DNA of 64,000 nucleotides from Phormidesmis sp963789215 (GCA_963789215.1 CAWBJY010000003.1:1-64000); one strand, 5' to 3'. Counted from the stretch's first letter, positions 52,875 through 61,881 are shown. Program-made: numbers and translations. The notes: generated by a model from the letters alone, not told the origin.

Positions 52875-53696
52875 ATGAAAAAAGTTAATGACAGTGCCAG
52901 CGTAAGCAGTGGTGCCAAGGCTAGTTTCTCTGCGGAGAATATCATCGGTTCTGATATGAGCGTTGATGCAAGGACGTCCGCCGCTATTGGTTCTATTGAG
53001 CGATCTGACAGTCCGGCTACGGAAACCGTTAAGCCCAAAATCAACAAGAGGAGTAGATCTAAGCCCAAAGTGGAAGAGACTAACGTGAGCGCCGCTAAGA
53101 GCCGGTCGATTGATCGTGCTGTTTCTAGTGCGATAGGTGATGCTGACTGTAGTTTGATGGGTTCTGAAGATCAGACTATTTCGAGTGCGTCGAAATATCG
53201 TCCGGTGGGTCAAAGTGGCGATCGCATTGCTATTTTCATTGATGGCTCTAATCTTTTCTATGCTGCTTCTCATCTCAACATAGAAGTGGACTATCGACGG
53301 TTGCTGACGACTTTAGTCGGCGATCGCCGTCTACTGCGGGCCTACTTCTACACAGGCGTTGATCCTCAGAATGAGAAGCAGCGCGGCTTCTTGCTATGGC
53401 TGAACCGTCACGGGCACCGCGTAGTTAGTAAAGAACTTACAAATATGCCAGACGGCTCGCGCAAGGCAAACATGCATGTAGAAATGGCAGTGGATATGAT
53501 GCGTATCGCGGAGCATTGCCCAACGATTACGCTGCTAGGCGGTGATGGCAATCTGGCTTACGCACTCGAGGCGCTTAGCCAGCGCGGTATTTCGCTTGAA
53601 GTTGTGAGCTTACAGTCGATGACGAGTGACAGCTTGATTGACTTAGCTGATTCGTACGTAGATTTGGCTGATTTGCGCGATGAGATCAAGCGGTAA
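52875..53696 (+). CDS. NYN-domain (LabA/DUF88-like) protein
   Basis: The C-terminal 165 residues are an NYN PIN-like nuclease-fold domain: IAIFIDGSNLFYAASHLNIE (metal Asp), RRLLRAYFYTGVDPQNEKQ, VEMAVDMMRIAEHCPTITLL, GGDGNLAYALEALSQRG. The preceding 110 residues are Ser/Lys-rich low complexity. The family includes LabA, linked to circadian output in cyanobacteria, and likely acts on RNA. I prefer ATG 52875 with AGG upstream; ATG 52773 gives 34 extra residues without character. Confidence 0.82.
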   Translation: MKKVNDSASVSSGAKASFSAENIIGSDMSVDARTSAAIGSIERSDSPATETVKPKINKRSRSKPKVEETNVSAAKSRSIDRAVSSAIGDADCSLMGSEDQTISSASKYRPVGQSGDRIAIFIDGSNLFYAASHLNIEVDYRRLLTTLVGDRRLLRAYFYTGVDPQNEKQRGFLLWLNRHGHRVVSKELTNMPDGSRKANMHVEMAVDMMRIAEHCPTITLLGGDGNLAYALEALSQRGISLEVVSLQSMTSDSLIDLADSYVDLADLRDEIKR

Positions 53697-53743
53697 GGCT
53701 TTTTGCTAGATTTTATCTCGCTGCTAAGAAGGCTCTATAAACG

Positions 53744-53783
53744 AAAGCACCTTGGTCTAGCTAATGCTAGATCGAGGCGCTTT
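53744..53783 (+). terminator. Intrinsic terminator after the NYN gene
   Basis: An 18-bp stem (AAAGCACCTTGGTCTAGC with GCTAGATCGAGGCGCTTT; one mismatch, two G-U pairs) with loop TAAT. The A and T ends allow it to work on both strands. Confidence 0.72.
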
Positions 53784-53793
53784 GGCGTGAACT

Positions 53794-53823
53794 TATTGGC
53801 TTTGAATCTATTGGCTTTCTTGC
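53794..53823. repeat. 15-bp tandem repeat
   Basis: TATTGGCTTTGAATC and TATTGGCTTTCTTGC are adjacent, eight bases beyond the stop codon of the minus-strand gene at 53831. Confidence 0.68.
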
Positions 53824-53830
53824 TGTCGGA

Positions 53831-54367
53831 TTATTCAGGCTGACGCTTGCTGCTTGTTCGAGCAAAGCCAATGCAGGCGGCTGATACTAAAACAGATCCT
53901 GCGATCGCCCAAGGAGACGCTTCTGCGTAGTGCAGGTCACTGGCTGCATTTTGAGACACTAAATCTGCTTCAATGCCATTTTCACTCACAGGAACGGTCA
54001 AGATGTCTGCGTGGCCTGCTCGGGTGATTTGGACTTCCCAGTCTCCTTGAATCGCGATGTCTGGGGCAAAGTCAAAGCGGCCTTCGCTGTTGGTTACGCC
54101 TTTGGCCCAAATGCGTCCCGGCTGATTAGGCGCATAGATAGCGACATTTGCACCTTTTAGGGGTTCGCCGTTTGGAAACTCGGAGCGAAGCTCGATGCTT
54201 CTACCCGTTGCGGCTTGAGTTTGAGAATTAGAGAGGCTGTTAGCCTGATCTTTCAAGATGTAGTCGGTTTGCACCTGGTGGGCAAGTGCTTTCGATGATG
54301 CGACGGGGAGAGAGGCTACGCCTACTGCGGCAATGGCTAGAAGTTGGTGGCGGAGTCGCTGGCTCAT
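53831..54367 (-). CDS. Exported NikL/CbiL-like carboxypeptidase-regulatory-fold protein
   Basis: 178 residues. Signal peptide (HQLLAIAAVGVASLPVASSK) with mature N-terminus near AHQVQTDYIL, a transthyretin-like beta domain (PNGEPLKGANVAIYAPNQPG, VTNSEGRFDFAPDI) and a C-terminal TM (WAIAGSVLVSAACIGF). The layout recalls NikL/CbiL accessory components of Ni/Co uptake and copper-handling proteins with an N-terminal His, but no transporter genes are adjacent. Function is inferred weakly. Confidence 0.68.
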   Translation of the reverse strand: MSQRLRHQLLAIAAVGVASLPVASSKALAHQVQTDYILKDQANSLSNSQTQAATGRSIELRSEFPNGEPLKGANVAIYAPNQPGRIWAKGVTNSEGRFDFAPDIAIQGDWEVQITRAGHADILTVPVSENGIEADLVSQNAASDLHYAEASPWAIAGSVLVSAACIGFARTSSKRQPE

Positions 54368-54483
54368 AGAATTACCTTTCTCAGATCGTTACAAAAATGC
54401 GGTTACAGAAATTAGGTTTGCCCAGTTTAATCTAGATATAACGACTTAACTCGATTTAACTGAGCTTACTACCGACTGGCTAA

Positions 54484-54525
54484 TTATTCTACGGGGCTTA
54501 TTCTATGGGGTTTATTCTACGGGCA
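54484..54525. repeat. 14-bp tandem repeat, 3 copies, spanning a stop codon
   Basis: TTATTCTACGGGGC, TTATTCTATGGGGT and TTATTCTACGGGCA are contiguous; the third holds the TAA stop and last codons (complement) of the gene ending at 54512. Confidence 0.86.
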
Positions 54526-54784
54526 GGTCGTTCAGGTTGGCTGCGTCCCATTTTAAAACAGAAGATTCCACCCCTTCTGCCTGCTTACGCTTGGAGTCGG
54601 CTTCGAACCAGGCAATAATTTGCTCGTTGGTCAAAGACTCTATGGGCTGATCTAAGTCTTTAGCAATATATCCCAGCAGCTTGGCGGTAGAAATTGTAAT
54701 GCGAGTGAGAAATTTTTCGGGCGTTGTCAGCAGCGCCGCATCTACGGCGGCGGACTCTTCTGGGGTTAAAAACTGAAGTGACAT
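54512..54784 (-). CDS. Small conserved protein downstream of sufR
   Basis: 90 residues, all-helical (LTPEESAAVDAALLTTPEKF, then LTRITISTAKLLGYIAKDLD), no Cys, no TM. It resembles a small cyanobacterial conserved hypothetical family; function unknown. It lies 30 bp downstream of sufR, same strand, and is probably cotranscribed. Confidence 0.65.
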   Translation of the reverse strand: MSLQFLTPEESAAVDAALLTTPEKFLTRITISTAKLLGYIAKDLDQPIESLTNEQIIAWFEADSKRKQAEGVESSVLKWDAANLNDLPVE

Positions 54785-54814
54785 GAAAATTTGTGTAAAG
54801 TAAGGTCCGAATGG

Positions 54815-55561
54815 TCAGGGCTTGGCTGTGTTAGTCTGCTTTTCTTTGGTCTTGACTAGGTAGCCGCACTGATGCTCGCCGCCTACTAGCCAATGAGTGC
54901 GTTCTACAGAGCAGTCGGGTAGCGCGATCGCAAACATCGCTAGCTCATGGCCGCAAACCGTTGGGTAAGACTCTGCAATATGAGCGATCGCGCAATTATA
55001 TTCAGTGATCACAAACGCATTGTCTGCTGCGTTAACTTCTGCCGCATCGATTTCTACCGTATCGACTTTTTCGGCATCGACTTTTTCAGCTATATGTTCT
55101 TCAGCTATATGACATTCGGCCATATAGCCTTCGGCCTGCCTTAGCTTTACCAAGGCTTGCATTCTGTCTTTGAGCGGCGCGTCGCCCAATCGCCTTTTAT
55201 ACTCTTTAGCCTTGCGCTGCCACTGATGCTTTAGTAGTTGGCTTACCTGCTCTGGCCCCATCGTGTCTGCGACGGTGTTTAGCAGCGATAGCGCGAACTG
55301 ATCGTACTGATCGGGGAAATGCTCTCGCCCTTGGCGGCTGAGCTGGTAGAGGTGATTAGGGCGACCAATGCTGGCCTGACTGACCTGATGCTCAATAAGT
55401 TCGCTAGATTCTAGCGTTTTGAGATGGCGGCGGACGGCCTGTGGCGTGATTTGGAGATGGGAGGCGATCGCACTAGCGGTCGCTGTCCCGCGCTTTAGCA
55501 AAAAACGCAGGATATCCTCTCTTATAGATGTTTGGGGGGAAGATGTCTGTTGGGCAGTCAT
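54815..55561 (-). CDS. sufR: SufR, Fe-S-sensing repressor of suf genes, with repeat-expanded linker
   Basis: N-terminal winged HTH (IREDILRFLLKRGTATASAI, SHLQITPQAVRRHLKTLES). The C-terminal half carries the cluster cysteines: EYNCAIAHIAE, TVCGHELAMFA, LPDCSVERTHW and EHQCGYLV. SufR represses sufBCDS and itself when its Fe-S cluster is intact. Between RQAEGYMAE and NAFVITEYNC is an extra segment of about 30 residues built from pentapeptide repeats and matching seven 15-bp DNA repeats; other SufR proteins have a short linker here. I chose ATG 55561 (MTAQQTSS start, as in homologues); ATG 55600 is in frame. Confidence 0.9.
   Translation of the reverse strand: MTAQQTSSPQTSIREDILRFLLKRGTATASAIASHLQITPQAVRRHLKTLESSELIEHQVSQASIGRPNHLYQLSRQGREHFPDQYDQFALSLLNTVADTMGPEQVSQLLKHQWQRKAKEYKRRLGDAPLKDRMQALVKLRQAEGYMAECHIAEEHIAEKVDAEKVDTVEIDAAEVNAADNAFVITEYNCAIAHIAESYPTVCGHELAMFAIALPDCSVERTHWLVGGEHQCGYLVKTKEKQTNTAKP
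55029..55133. repeat. 15-bp in-frame tandem repeat, 7 copies, inside sufR
   Basis: Seven consecutive 15-mers begin at 55029 (GCGTTAACTTCTGCC, GCATCGATTTCTACC, GTATCGACTTTTTCG, GCATCGACTTTTTCA, GCTATATGTTCTTCA, GCTATATGACATTCG, GCCATATAGCCTTCG). Adjacent copies are most alike, as expected of stepwise duplication. They encode AE-type pentapeptides such as AECHI, AEEHI, AEKVD. Confidence 0.9.
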
Positions 55562-55647
55562 TTGCTGACGCGGGATGGCCGGATAAACGCTAGAAGGCAT
55601 TGCCTCAGGTAGGATGGGCCTGAGTGACTATTTTAATCAGAGTGTTT

Positions 55648-55685
55648 ACAATACTTTGGAAACACTTTGGTTGCTAAAGTATTGT
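55648..55685. promoter_or_regulatory. Inverted repeat in the sufR-ftrC divergent spacer
   Basis: ACAATACTTT (55648-55657) and AAAGTATTGT (55676-55685) form a perfect 10-bp inverted repeat with an 18-bp spacer between divergent sufR and ftrC. It may be a regulator (SufR) site; the exact SufR consensus is not confirmed. Confidence 0.45.
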
Positions 55686-55851
55686 TCTTACAGTAACCTT
55701 TAAACAGTTAAACAACATCTGTGTTGCTTTAGTGTTTGCATTCTAGTCTAGACTACTGGCAATTATCATTAGCCAATTTCTATCGACCTGTTTCAATCGC
55801 TGACGCACTGCCTATGTATCTCCTTTGTAACTCCACGTCTTCGTAATTAAA

Positions 55852-56217
55852 ATGAGTGACAGCAATCCCAATCAGGGTTCCGATAAAAGTCTCGAAATTA
55901 TGCGGAACTTTGCCCAAAGCTACGCTAAACGTACTGGCACTTACTTCTGCCAGGATTTGGGTGTGACTGCTGTCGTCTTAGAGGGATTGGCAAAGCACAA
56001 GGATGATTTAGGTGCGCCGCTATGTCCCTGCCGCCATTACGAAGATAAAGAAGCTGAGGTCAAATCCGCTTTTTGGAACTGCCCTTGTGTACCCATGCAA
56101 GAGCGTCAAGAATGCCACTGTATGCTGTTTCTTACCGAAGAGAATCCGTTCTCGGGCACCGAGACAGAAATTACTTTCGAGCAGATTAGAGAAGAGACCG
56201 GCGCGGTTAAGTCATAA
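55852..56217 (+). CDS. ftrC: Ferredoxin-thioredoxin reductase, catalytic (beta) subunit
   Basis: A 121-residue subunit with the full set of 4Fe-4S/disulphide cysteines: FCQDLG, LCPCRHYEDK, WNCPCVPMQERQECHCMLF. It passes electrons from photosystem-I-reduced ferredoxin to thioredoxin, switching on Calvin-cycle enzymes. It lies between sufR and sufB, so its Fe-S apoprotein may be co-regulated with its assembly machine. Confidence 0.95.
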   Translation: MSDSNPNQGSDKSLEIMRNFAQSYAKRTGTYFCQDLGVTAVVLEGLAKHKDDLGAPLCPCRHYEDKEAEVKSAFWNCPCVPMQERQECHCMLFLTEENPFSGTETEITFEQIREETGAVKS

Positions 56218-56300
56218 TCCGCAGCTACTGGCTCTGCTAATTCTTTTGCTTTACTAATTCCACTTACTGCTTCTTCTTTACTGCCCCCTTTTCCTGCCTA

Positions 56301-56315
56301 CAAGCAGGTTGCTTG
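56301..56315 (+). promoter_or_regulatory. Hairpin presenting the sufB ribosome-binding region
   Basis: CAAGC-AGGTT-GCTTG lies six bases before ATG 56322; the AGG in its loop is the only Shine-Dalgarno-like sequence. It may modulate sufB translation. Confidence 0.35.
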
Positions 56316-56321
56316 CCACCC

Positions 56322-57761
56322 ATGAGTTCTAGCGTTCAATCTGTCGTCAGTCAGCCCTATAAGTACGGTTTTGTTACTGATATTGAAGCCGATTCGCTTC
56401 CTCGCGGGCTGAGCGAAGAGGTCATTCGTGCCATTTCAGCTAAGAAAAACGAACCTCCGTTCATGTTGGATTTTCGGCTCAAGGCTTATCAGCGCTGGCT
56501 GAAGCTAGAAGAGCCAGCATGGCCCAACGTCGCTTATCCCCCCATCGACTATAACGATATCGTCTATTATTCTGCGCCTAAACAGGCAGAGAAGAAATTA
56601 GACAGTTTAGATGAGGTTGATCCGACGCTGCTAGAGACGTTTGACAAGCTAGGCATTTCTCTGTCCGAACAAAAGCGCTTGGCTAACGTAGCGGTTGACG
56701 TTATTTTTGACAGCGTTTCAATTGCGACAACCTTTAAGGCAGATCTCGCTAAACACGGCGTCATTTTTTGCTCTATCTCGGAAGCAATTCAAGAACATCC
56801 AGAACTCGTTAAAAAGTATATTGGCAGCGTTGTTCCTGTTGGTGATAACTACTTTACAGCGCTGAACTCGGCTGTGTTTACGGATGGCTCATTCGTTTAT
56901 ATTCCAAAGGGCGTAACCTGTCCGATGGACTTATCTACTTACTTCCGCATCAACAATGGTGATTCTGGGCAGTTCGAACGTACGCTAATTGTGGCCGAAG
57001 AAAGAAGCTCGGTAACTTATTTGGAAGGCTGCACTGCGCCTATGTATGACAGCAACCAGCTGCATGCGGCAGTCGTTGAGCTAGTAGCGCTAGATGATGC
57101 TGAGATCAAGTACTCTACCGTGCAAAACTGGTATGCCGGAGATGAGAATGGCAAAGGCGGTATCTATAACTTTGTGACGAAGCGAGGACTGTGCAAGGGT
57201 AAGAATTCAAAAATTTCCTGGACTCAGGTAGAAACAGGATCAGCAATTACCTGGAAGTATCCTAGCTGTGTTTTGGTGGGCGATAATTCCGTCGGTGAGT
57301 TTTATTCTGTCGCGCTAACGAACCACCGTCAGCAGGCTGATACAGGCACCAAGATGGTGCACGTAGGCAATAACACGCGCAGCACGATTATTTCTAAAGG
57401 AATCTCGGCGGGTAAGTCTAAAAATAGCTACCGAGGTTTGGTGCAGGTCAATCCGAAGGCAGAGGGTGCTCGCAACTATTCGCAGTGCGACTCTATGTTG
57501 CTAGGCGATACGTCTAACGCCAATACGTTTCCGTACATTCAGGTGCAAAATAGTTCGGCTCAAGTAGAGCATGAAGCCTCTACTTCCAAGATTGGTGAAG
57601 ACCAGTTGTTTTACTTTGCGCAGCGAGGGATTTCTCCAGAGGACGCGGTTTCGATGATAATCAGCGGCTTTTGCCGTGACGTGTTCAATGAGCTACCAAT
57701 GGAGTTTGCGGCTGAAGCTGACAAGCTGCTAAGCCTCAAGCTAGAGAATTCTGTTGGATAA
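56322..57761 (+). CDS. sufB: SufB, Fe-S cluster scaffold subunit
   Basis: 479 residues. Scaffold subunit of the SufBC2D complex. Typical SufB features are AISAKKNEPPFMLDFRLKAY, the FTDGSFVYIPKGVTCPMDLS block, YLEGCTAPMYDSNQLHAAVV (conserved Cys), QCDSMLLGDTSNANTFPYI and the C-terminal AQRGISPEDAVSMIISGFCRDVFNEL. ATG 56322 follows TTG 56313 in frame. First of the sufBCDS operon; 42 bp to sufC. Confidence 0.96.
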   Translation: MSSSVQSVVSQPYKYGFVTDIEADSLPRGLSEEVIRAISAKKNEPPFMLDFRLKAYQRWLKLEEPAWPNVAYPPIDYNDIVYYSAPKQAEKKLDSLDEVDPTLLETFDKLGISLSEQKRLANVAVDVIFDSVSIATTFKADLAKHGVIFCSISEAIQEHPELVKKYIGSVVPVGDNYFTALNSAVFTDGSFVYIPKGVTCPMDLSTYFRINNGDSGQFERTLIVAEERSSVTYLEGCTAPMYDSNQLHAAVVELVALDDAEIKYSTVQNWYAGDENGKGGIYNFVTKRGLCKGKNSKISWTQVETGSAITWKYPSCVLVGDNSVGEFYSVALTNHRQQADTGTKMVHVGNNTRSTIISKGISAGKSKNSYRGLVQVNPKAEGARNYSQCDSMLLGDTSNANTFPYIQVQNSSAQVEHEASTSKIGEDQLFYFAQRGISPEDAVSMIISGFCRDVFNELPMEFAAEADKLLSLKLENSVG

Positions 57762-57766
57762 GAAGA

Positions 57767-57796
57767 ACGGCTTAAGGAGAACTGGTTTTAGGAGAG
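57767..57796. repeat. 15-bp tandem repeat carrying the sufC ribosome-binding site
   Basis: ACGGCTTAAGGAGAA and CTGGTTTTAGGAGAG are adjacent, so AGGAGA is present twice; the second is correctly spaced for ATG 57804. Confidence 0.6.
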
Positions 57797-57803
57797 TGAC
57801 TAA

Positions 57804-58586
<783 letters not shown>

Positions 58587-58587
58587 G

Positions 58588-59979
58588 ATGAGCAATAGAA
58601 TGGACGCGACGGTAGGCTCGGTGGAGCCGCTGACAGATAATTTGGCTGAGAAAAAATTGGCAGGTGGCTCGACGGCTGCGGCTCGCCGAGAAGCTTACCT
58701 TAAGCATTTGACTGGGCAGGCGAAGGCCGCAGCGGATGAGTCTGGTTTAGGACTGAAGCCTCTACGTGAGCGGGCTTTGGGCTTAGTGAGCGATCGCACC
58801 TTTCCCCATGGCAAAGATGAAGAATGGCGGTTCACCGACCTGACTGATTTGCTGGCGCTGCCGTTAGAGCGAGCAAAACCGACAAAGGCTTCGTCATCAG
58901 TCGTTCAGAACGCTGTGCCGCTGGTGAGTGAGCATTGCCTGGTAACCGTTAACGGTTATTACGACGCTGAGCTTTCGACAACAGAGAAGCAGATCGAAGG
59001 GGTCGTGATCGCGCCGCTATCTGTGCTGCTAGGTAACCCTGCCTATAGCCAAAAGGTTGGCGCTGCGATCGCAAGTAAGCTCGCTCAAATTCAAGGCGGC
59101 TCTGAAGTATTTACGGCGTTGAACACGGTGGGGTTTGCCGATGTGATGGTGGTGTGGGTAGGCGCTGAGACAGCGGTTGATGCCCCTATTTGTATTGCTC
59201 ACGGTTCTCAAGATGGAGCAATCGCTCATCTGCGCACGTTAGTAATGGCCGAGCGCCATGCCGAGCTTACGTTAGTTGAGTCTTTTTGGGGCGATGACGA
59301 GCAGCCGCGCTGCAACAACAGCGTGACCGAAATTTGGCTGGAAGAAGGGGCGCGGGTAAATCATATTCGCCTGCAAGATGAGGGCGATCAAACCTTTCAT
59401 ATTGCAAAAACGGCGGTTTCACAATCTGCTAACAGTCGCTATCAGTGCACCGCTCTAGATTTAGGCGGGCAGCTCTCTCGTCATCACCTAGAAGTGTACC
59501 AAGCAGGCCCTCAAACCGATACGCACCTTTATGGACTGAGCGCACTGAGTAATCAGCAGTTGGCGGATACTCACAGTCTGCTGACGCTGACCTATCCGCA
59601 TGGTAGCGCTACGCAGATTCAGAAAAACGTAGTGGACGATCGCGCTCATGCGGTGTTTAACGGCCGAGTTTACGTGGCTCGAAACGCGCAGCTCACAAAC
59701 GCTTCGCAGCTTAATCGAAACCTGCTGCTCTCTAGTAAGGCGAGGATAGATACTAAGCCCGAGCTAGATATTGTCGCGGACGATGTGAAGTGCGCTCATG
59801 GGGCAACGGTTAGCCAGCTACAGGCAGACGAAGTGTTCTACTTACAAAGTCGCGGCATCTCGGCAGCGCAGGCACAGCGGCTGTTGCTTTACGGGTTCGC
59901 TATGGAGATTGTAGAAAAGATTTCTGTTGCGCCTTTAAGAGAAAAGCTGGGCGATCGCATCTCTGCCTGGACTCGTTAG
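58588..59979 (+). CDS. sufD: SufD, Fe-S assembly scaffold partner
   Basis: 463 residues; N-terminal helical region then the SufBD beta-helix core (LGLKPLRERALGLVSDRTFP, DEEWRFTDLTDLL, ELTLVESFWG, VFNGRVYVARNAQLTNASQL, CAHGATVSQLQADEVFYLQS, YGFAMEIVEKI). ATG 58588 begins one base after sufC's stop; a longer upstream frame from 58543 overlaps sufC and is unneeded. Third gene of sufBCDS. Confidence 0.94.
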   Translation: MSNRMDATVGSVEPLTDNLAEKKLAGGSTAAARREAYLKHLTGQAKAAADESGLGLKPLRERALGLVSDRTFPHGKDEEWRFTDLTDLLALPLERAKPTKASSSVVQNAVPLVSEHCLVTVNGYYDAELSTTEKQIEGVVIAPLSVLLGNPAYSQKVGAAIASKLAQIQGGSEVFTALNTVGFADVMVVWVGAETAVDAPICIAHGSQDGAIAHLRTLVMAERHAELTLVESFWGDDEQPRCNNSVTEIWLEEGARVNHIRLQDEGDQTFHIAKTAVSQSANSRYQCTALDLGGQLSRHHLEVYQAGPQTDTHLYGLSALSNQQLADTHSLLTLTYPHGSATQIQKNVVDDRAHAVFNGRVYVARNAQLTNASQLNRNLLLSSKARIDTKPELDIVADDVKCAHGATVSQLQADEVFYLQSRGISAAQAQRLLLYGFAMEIVEKISVAPLREKLGDRISAWTR

Positions 59980-60052
59980 ATTTTCTGTTCGGTATACCCT
60001 TTCTAAATATTTTTTTGACCGGCTGCTTGTACATCCTTTTCTCGGTCTAGTT

Positions 60053-61348
60053 ATGACACTAACTGCCCATAGCATTCCTTCTCCTACGGATCTTTCATCC
60101 ACTTCATCTTTAGCAGACGAAGTTCGCGCAGACTTTCCTATCCTTCACCAAGAAATCAACGGCAAGCCGCTGGTCTATTTGGACAACGCGGCAACCTCTC
60201 AGAAGCCGAAGTCTGTGATTGATGCGATGGTGCATTACTACGAATTCGATAATGCTAACGTTCACAGAGGTGTCCATACGCTAAGCGGGCGAGCGACCGA
60301 GGCTTATGAGGGTGCTCGCGATAAAGTTGCTGACTTTATCAACGCAGCTTCTCGCGATGAGATCGTCTTTACCCGTAACGCGAGTGAGGCTATTAACCTA
60401 GTGGCCTACGCTTGGGGCCTAAGCAACCTGGAAAAGGGCGATGAGATCCTGCTTTCGGTGATGGAGCATCACAGTAACCTGGTGCCCTGGCAAATAATCG
60501 CACAGCGTACTGGCGCGGTGCTAAAGCATGTGCCGCTAACGGATTCTCAAGAATTTGATATTTCTGCCTATCGACAGCTTTTAGGGAATAGAACAAAGAT
60601 AGTCGCCGTTAACCACGTCTCGAACACGCTGGGCTGCGTTAATCCGGTAGCTGAGGTGGTAGAAGCTGCGCAGCAGTACGGTGCGAAGGTCTTAATCGAT
60701 GCCTGCCAGAGTGTGCCACATATGCGCGTGGACGTGCAGGCAATTGGCTGCGATTGGCTGGTCGCTTCTGGTCATAAAATGTGTGGGCCAACGGGCGCAG
60801 GCTTTTTGTACGGTAAGTTGGATGTGCTAAAGGCAATGCCGCCGTTTTTGGGGGGTGGCGAAATGATTCAGGACGTGGGCTTAACCCAGTCTACCTATGC
60901 TGAGCTGCCTCACAAGTTTGAGGCTGGGACGCCAGCTATCTGTGAAGCGGTTGTTTTAGGCGCAGCGGTTGATTATCTTAATAAAATTGGTATAGATCGG
61001 ATTTCTGAGTACGAACATCAGCTAACGGCTTACTTGTACGAGCAGATTACTCAGGTGCCAAAGGTTAAGCTGTATGGGCCAAAGCCGCAGGCAGATGGGA
61101 CAGGGCGAGCGGCGATCGCTACTTTTACCGTTGAAGGCCTTCATGCCCAAGATTTGTCTACATTTTTAGATCAGTCAGGCGTTGCTATTCGTTCAGGGCA
61201 TCACTGTACGCAGCCATTGCATCACTTATTAGGCGTAAATTCTACGGCTAGAGCTAGCCTGTACTTTTACAACACACCGGCCGAGATAGATACGTTTATT
61301 GCGGCGTTGAGAGAGACCATTAACTTTTTTGGCAATATTTTTGAGTAG
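60053..61348 (+). CDS. sufS: SufS, group II cysteine desulfurase
   Basis: 431 residues, PLP-dependent. Seen: VYLDNAATSQKPKSVIDAM, EIVFTRNASEAINLVAYAWG, the PLP-Lys in VASGHKMCGPTGAGFLYG, and the active Cys in RSGHHCTQPL. Supplies sulfur from cysteine to SufBCD via SufE (not in the window). Last gene of the suf operon. A 10-bp tandem repeat (TTTTGAGTAG/TTTTGAGTCA) spans its stop codon at 61346-61348. Confidence 0.96.
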   Translation: MTLTAHSIPSPTDLSSTSSLADEVRADFPILHQEINGKPLVYLDNAATSQKPKSVIDAMVHYYEFDNANVHRGVHTLSGRATEAYEGARDKVADFINAASRDEIVFTRNASEAINLVAYAWGLSNLEKGDEILLSVMEHHSNLVPWQIIAQRTGAVLKHVPLTDSQEFDISAYRQLLGNRTKIVAVNHVSNTLGCVNPVAEVVEAAQQYGAKVLIDACQSVPHMRVDVQAIGCDWLVASGHKMCGPTGAGFLYGKLDVLKAMPPFLGGGEMIQDVGLTQSTYAELPHKFEAGTPAICEAVVLGAAVDYLNKIGIDRISEYEHQLTAYLYEQITQVPKVKLYGPKPQADGTGRAAIATFTVEGLHAQDLSTFLDQSGVAIRSGHHCTQPLHHLLGVNSTARASLYFYNTPAEIDTFIAALRETINFFGNIFE

Positions 61349-61557
61349 TTTTGAGTCATCTACAGGTTAGATTTTCTCGTAAGTTTCTGTAGTCCTGCTC
61401 GTACAAAGTTCTCCTCTAGCAATGGTGGAGTAAGATGCTGAGTGAGTAATTACGGGCCGGAATGCCATAGCGGCAGCGCTATTTACCTTTTTTGAGGACG
61501 AAGCGCTAGGTACTTATCTAAATCATCTGCTAGTGCAGCGGCAGATTGTAGATTTAG
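61349..61557. other. Non-coding spacer after sufS
   Basis: There is no convincing gene. A CTACAG/CTGTAG inverted repeat lies at 61360-61392 without a strong T-run. A short frame (ending 61571) encodes a protein-like stretch (FTFFEDEALGTYLNHLLVQR) that I cannot place; it may be part of the decayed gene that follows. Confidence 0.35.
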
Positions 61558-61881
61558 ATGCAGATAGATAGCGCTATTACGACCGATCGAGTTTGTCAAA
61601 TTGTTCTGCAGAGCTATCAAACGGCTGACTCTGTTGTCGCCCGAATTACTAACAACGGCCCGCCGATTTTGAGTCCTAGCAGAAAGTGCACGTTCGATCT
61701 ATCTTTGACGACTAAGCCGATTGGTTAGGGCGCGAGAATGGGATGAGCCATTAGCTATCAAACTGTGGTTGACTTGCCTAAAGGAAGCCTGGAATACCCT
61801 CAAAGCGAAGACGGCAAAACTATCTTCACGCTTGAGATTCCTAAGTTGGCGGCAGCGGCGGTATTGAACGTTTGTAGCTAG
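61558..61881 (+). pseudogene. Histidine-kinase C-terminal remnant with two in-frame stops
   Basis: Read in one frame this encodes VVARITNNGPPI (HATPase N/G1 box, normally VVxRIxDNGPGI), FDLSLTTKPIG (normally FDPFFTTKPxG), then TAG (61726-61728), GARMG, TGA (61744-61746), AISYQTVVDLPKGSLEYPQS and GKTIFTLEIP. The usual family sequence TTKPVGKGTGLGLAISYQIV aligns without gaps, so each stop replaces one residue (K and L). The kinase's N-terminal part is gone. It is therefore a decayed sensor kinase, related to the GAF/PAS-type cyanobacterial hybrid sensors. Confidence 0.75.
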
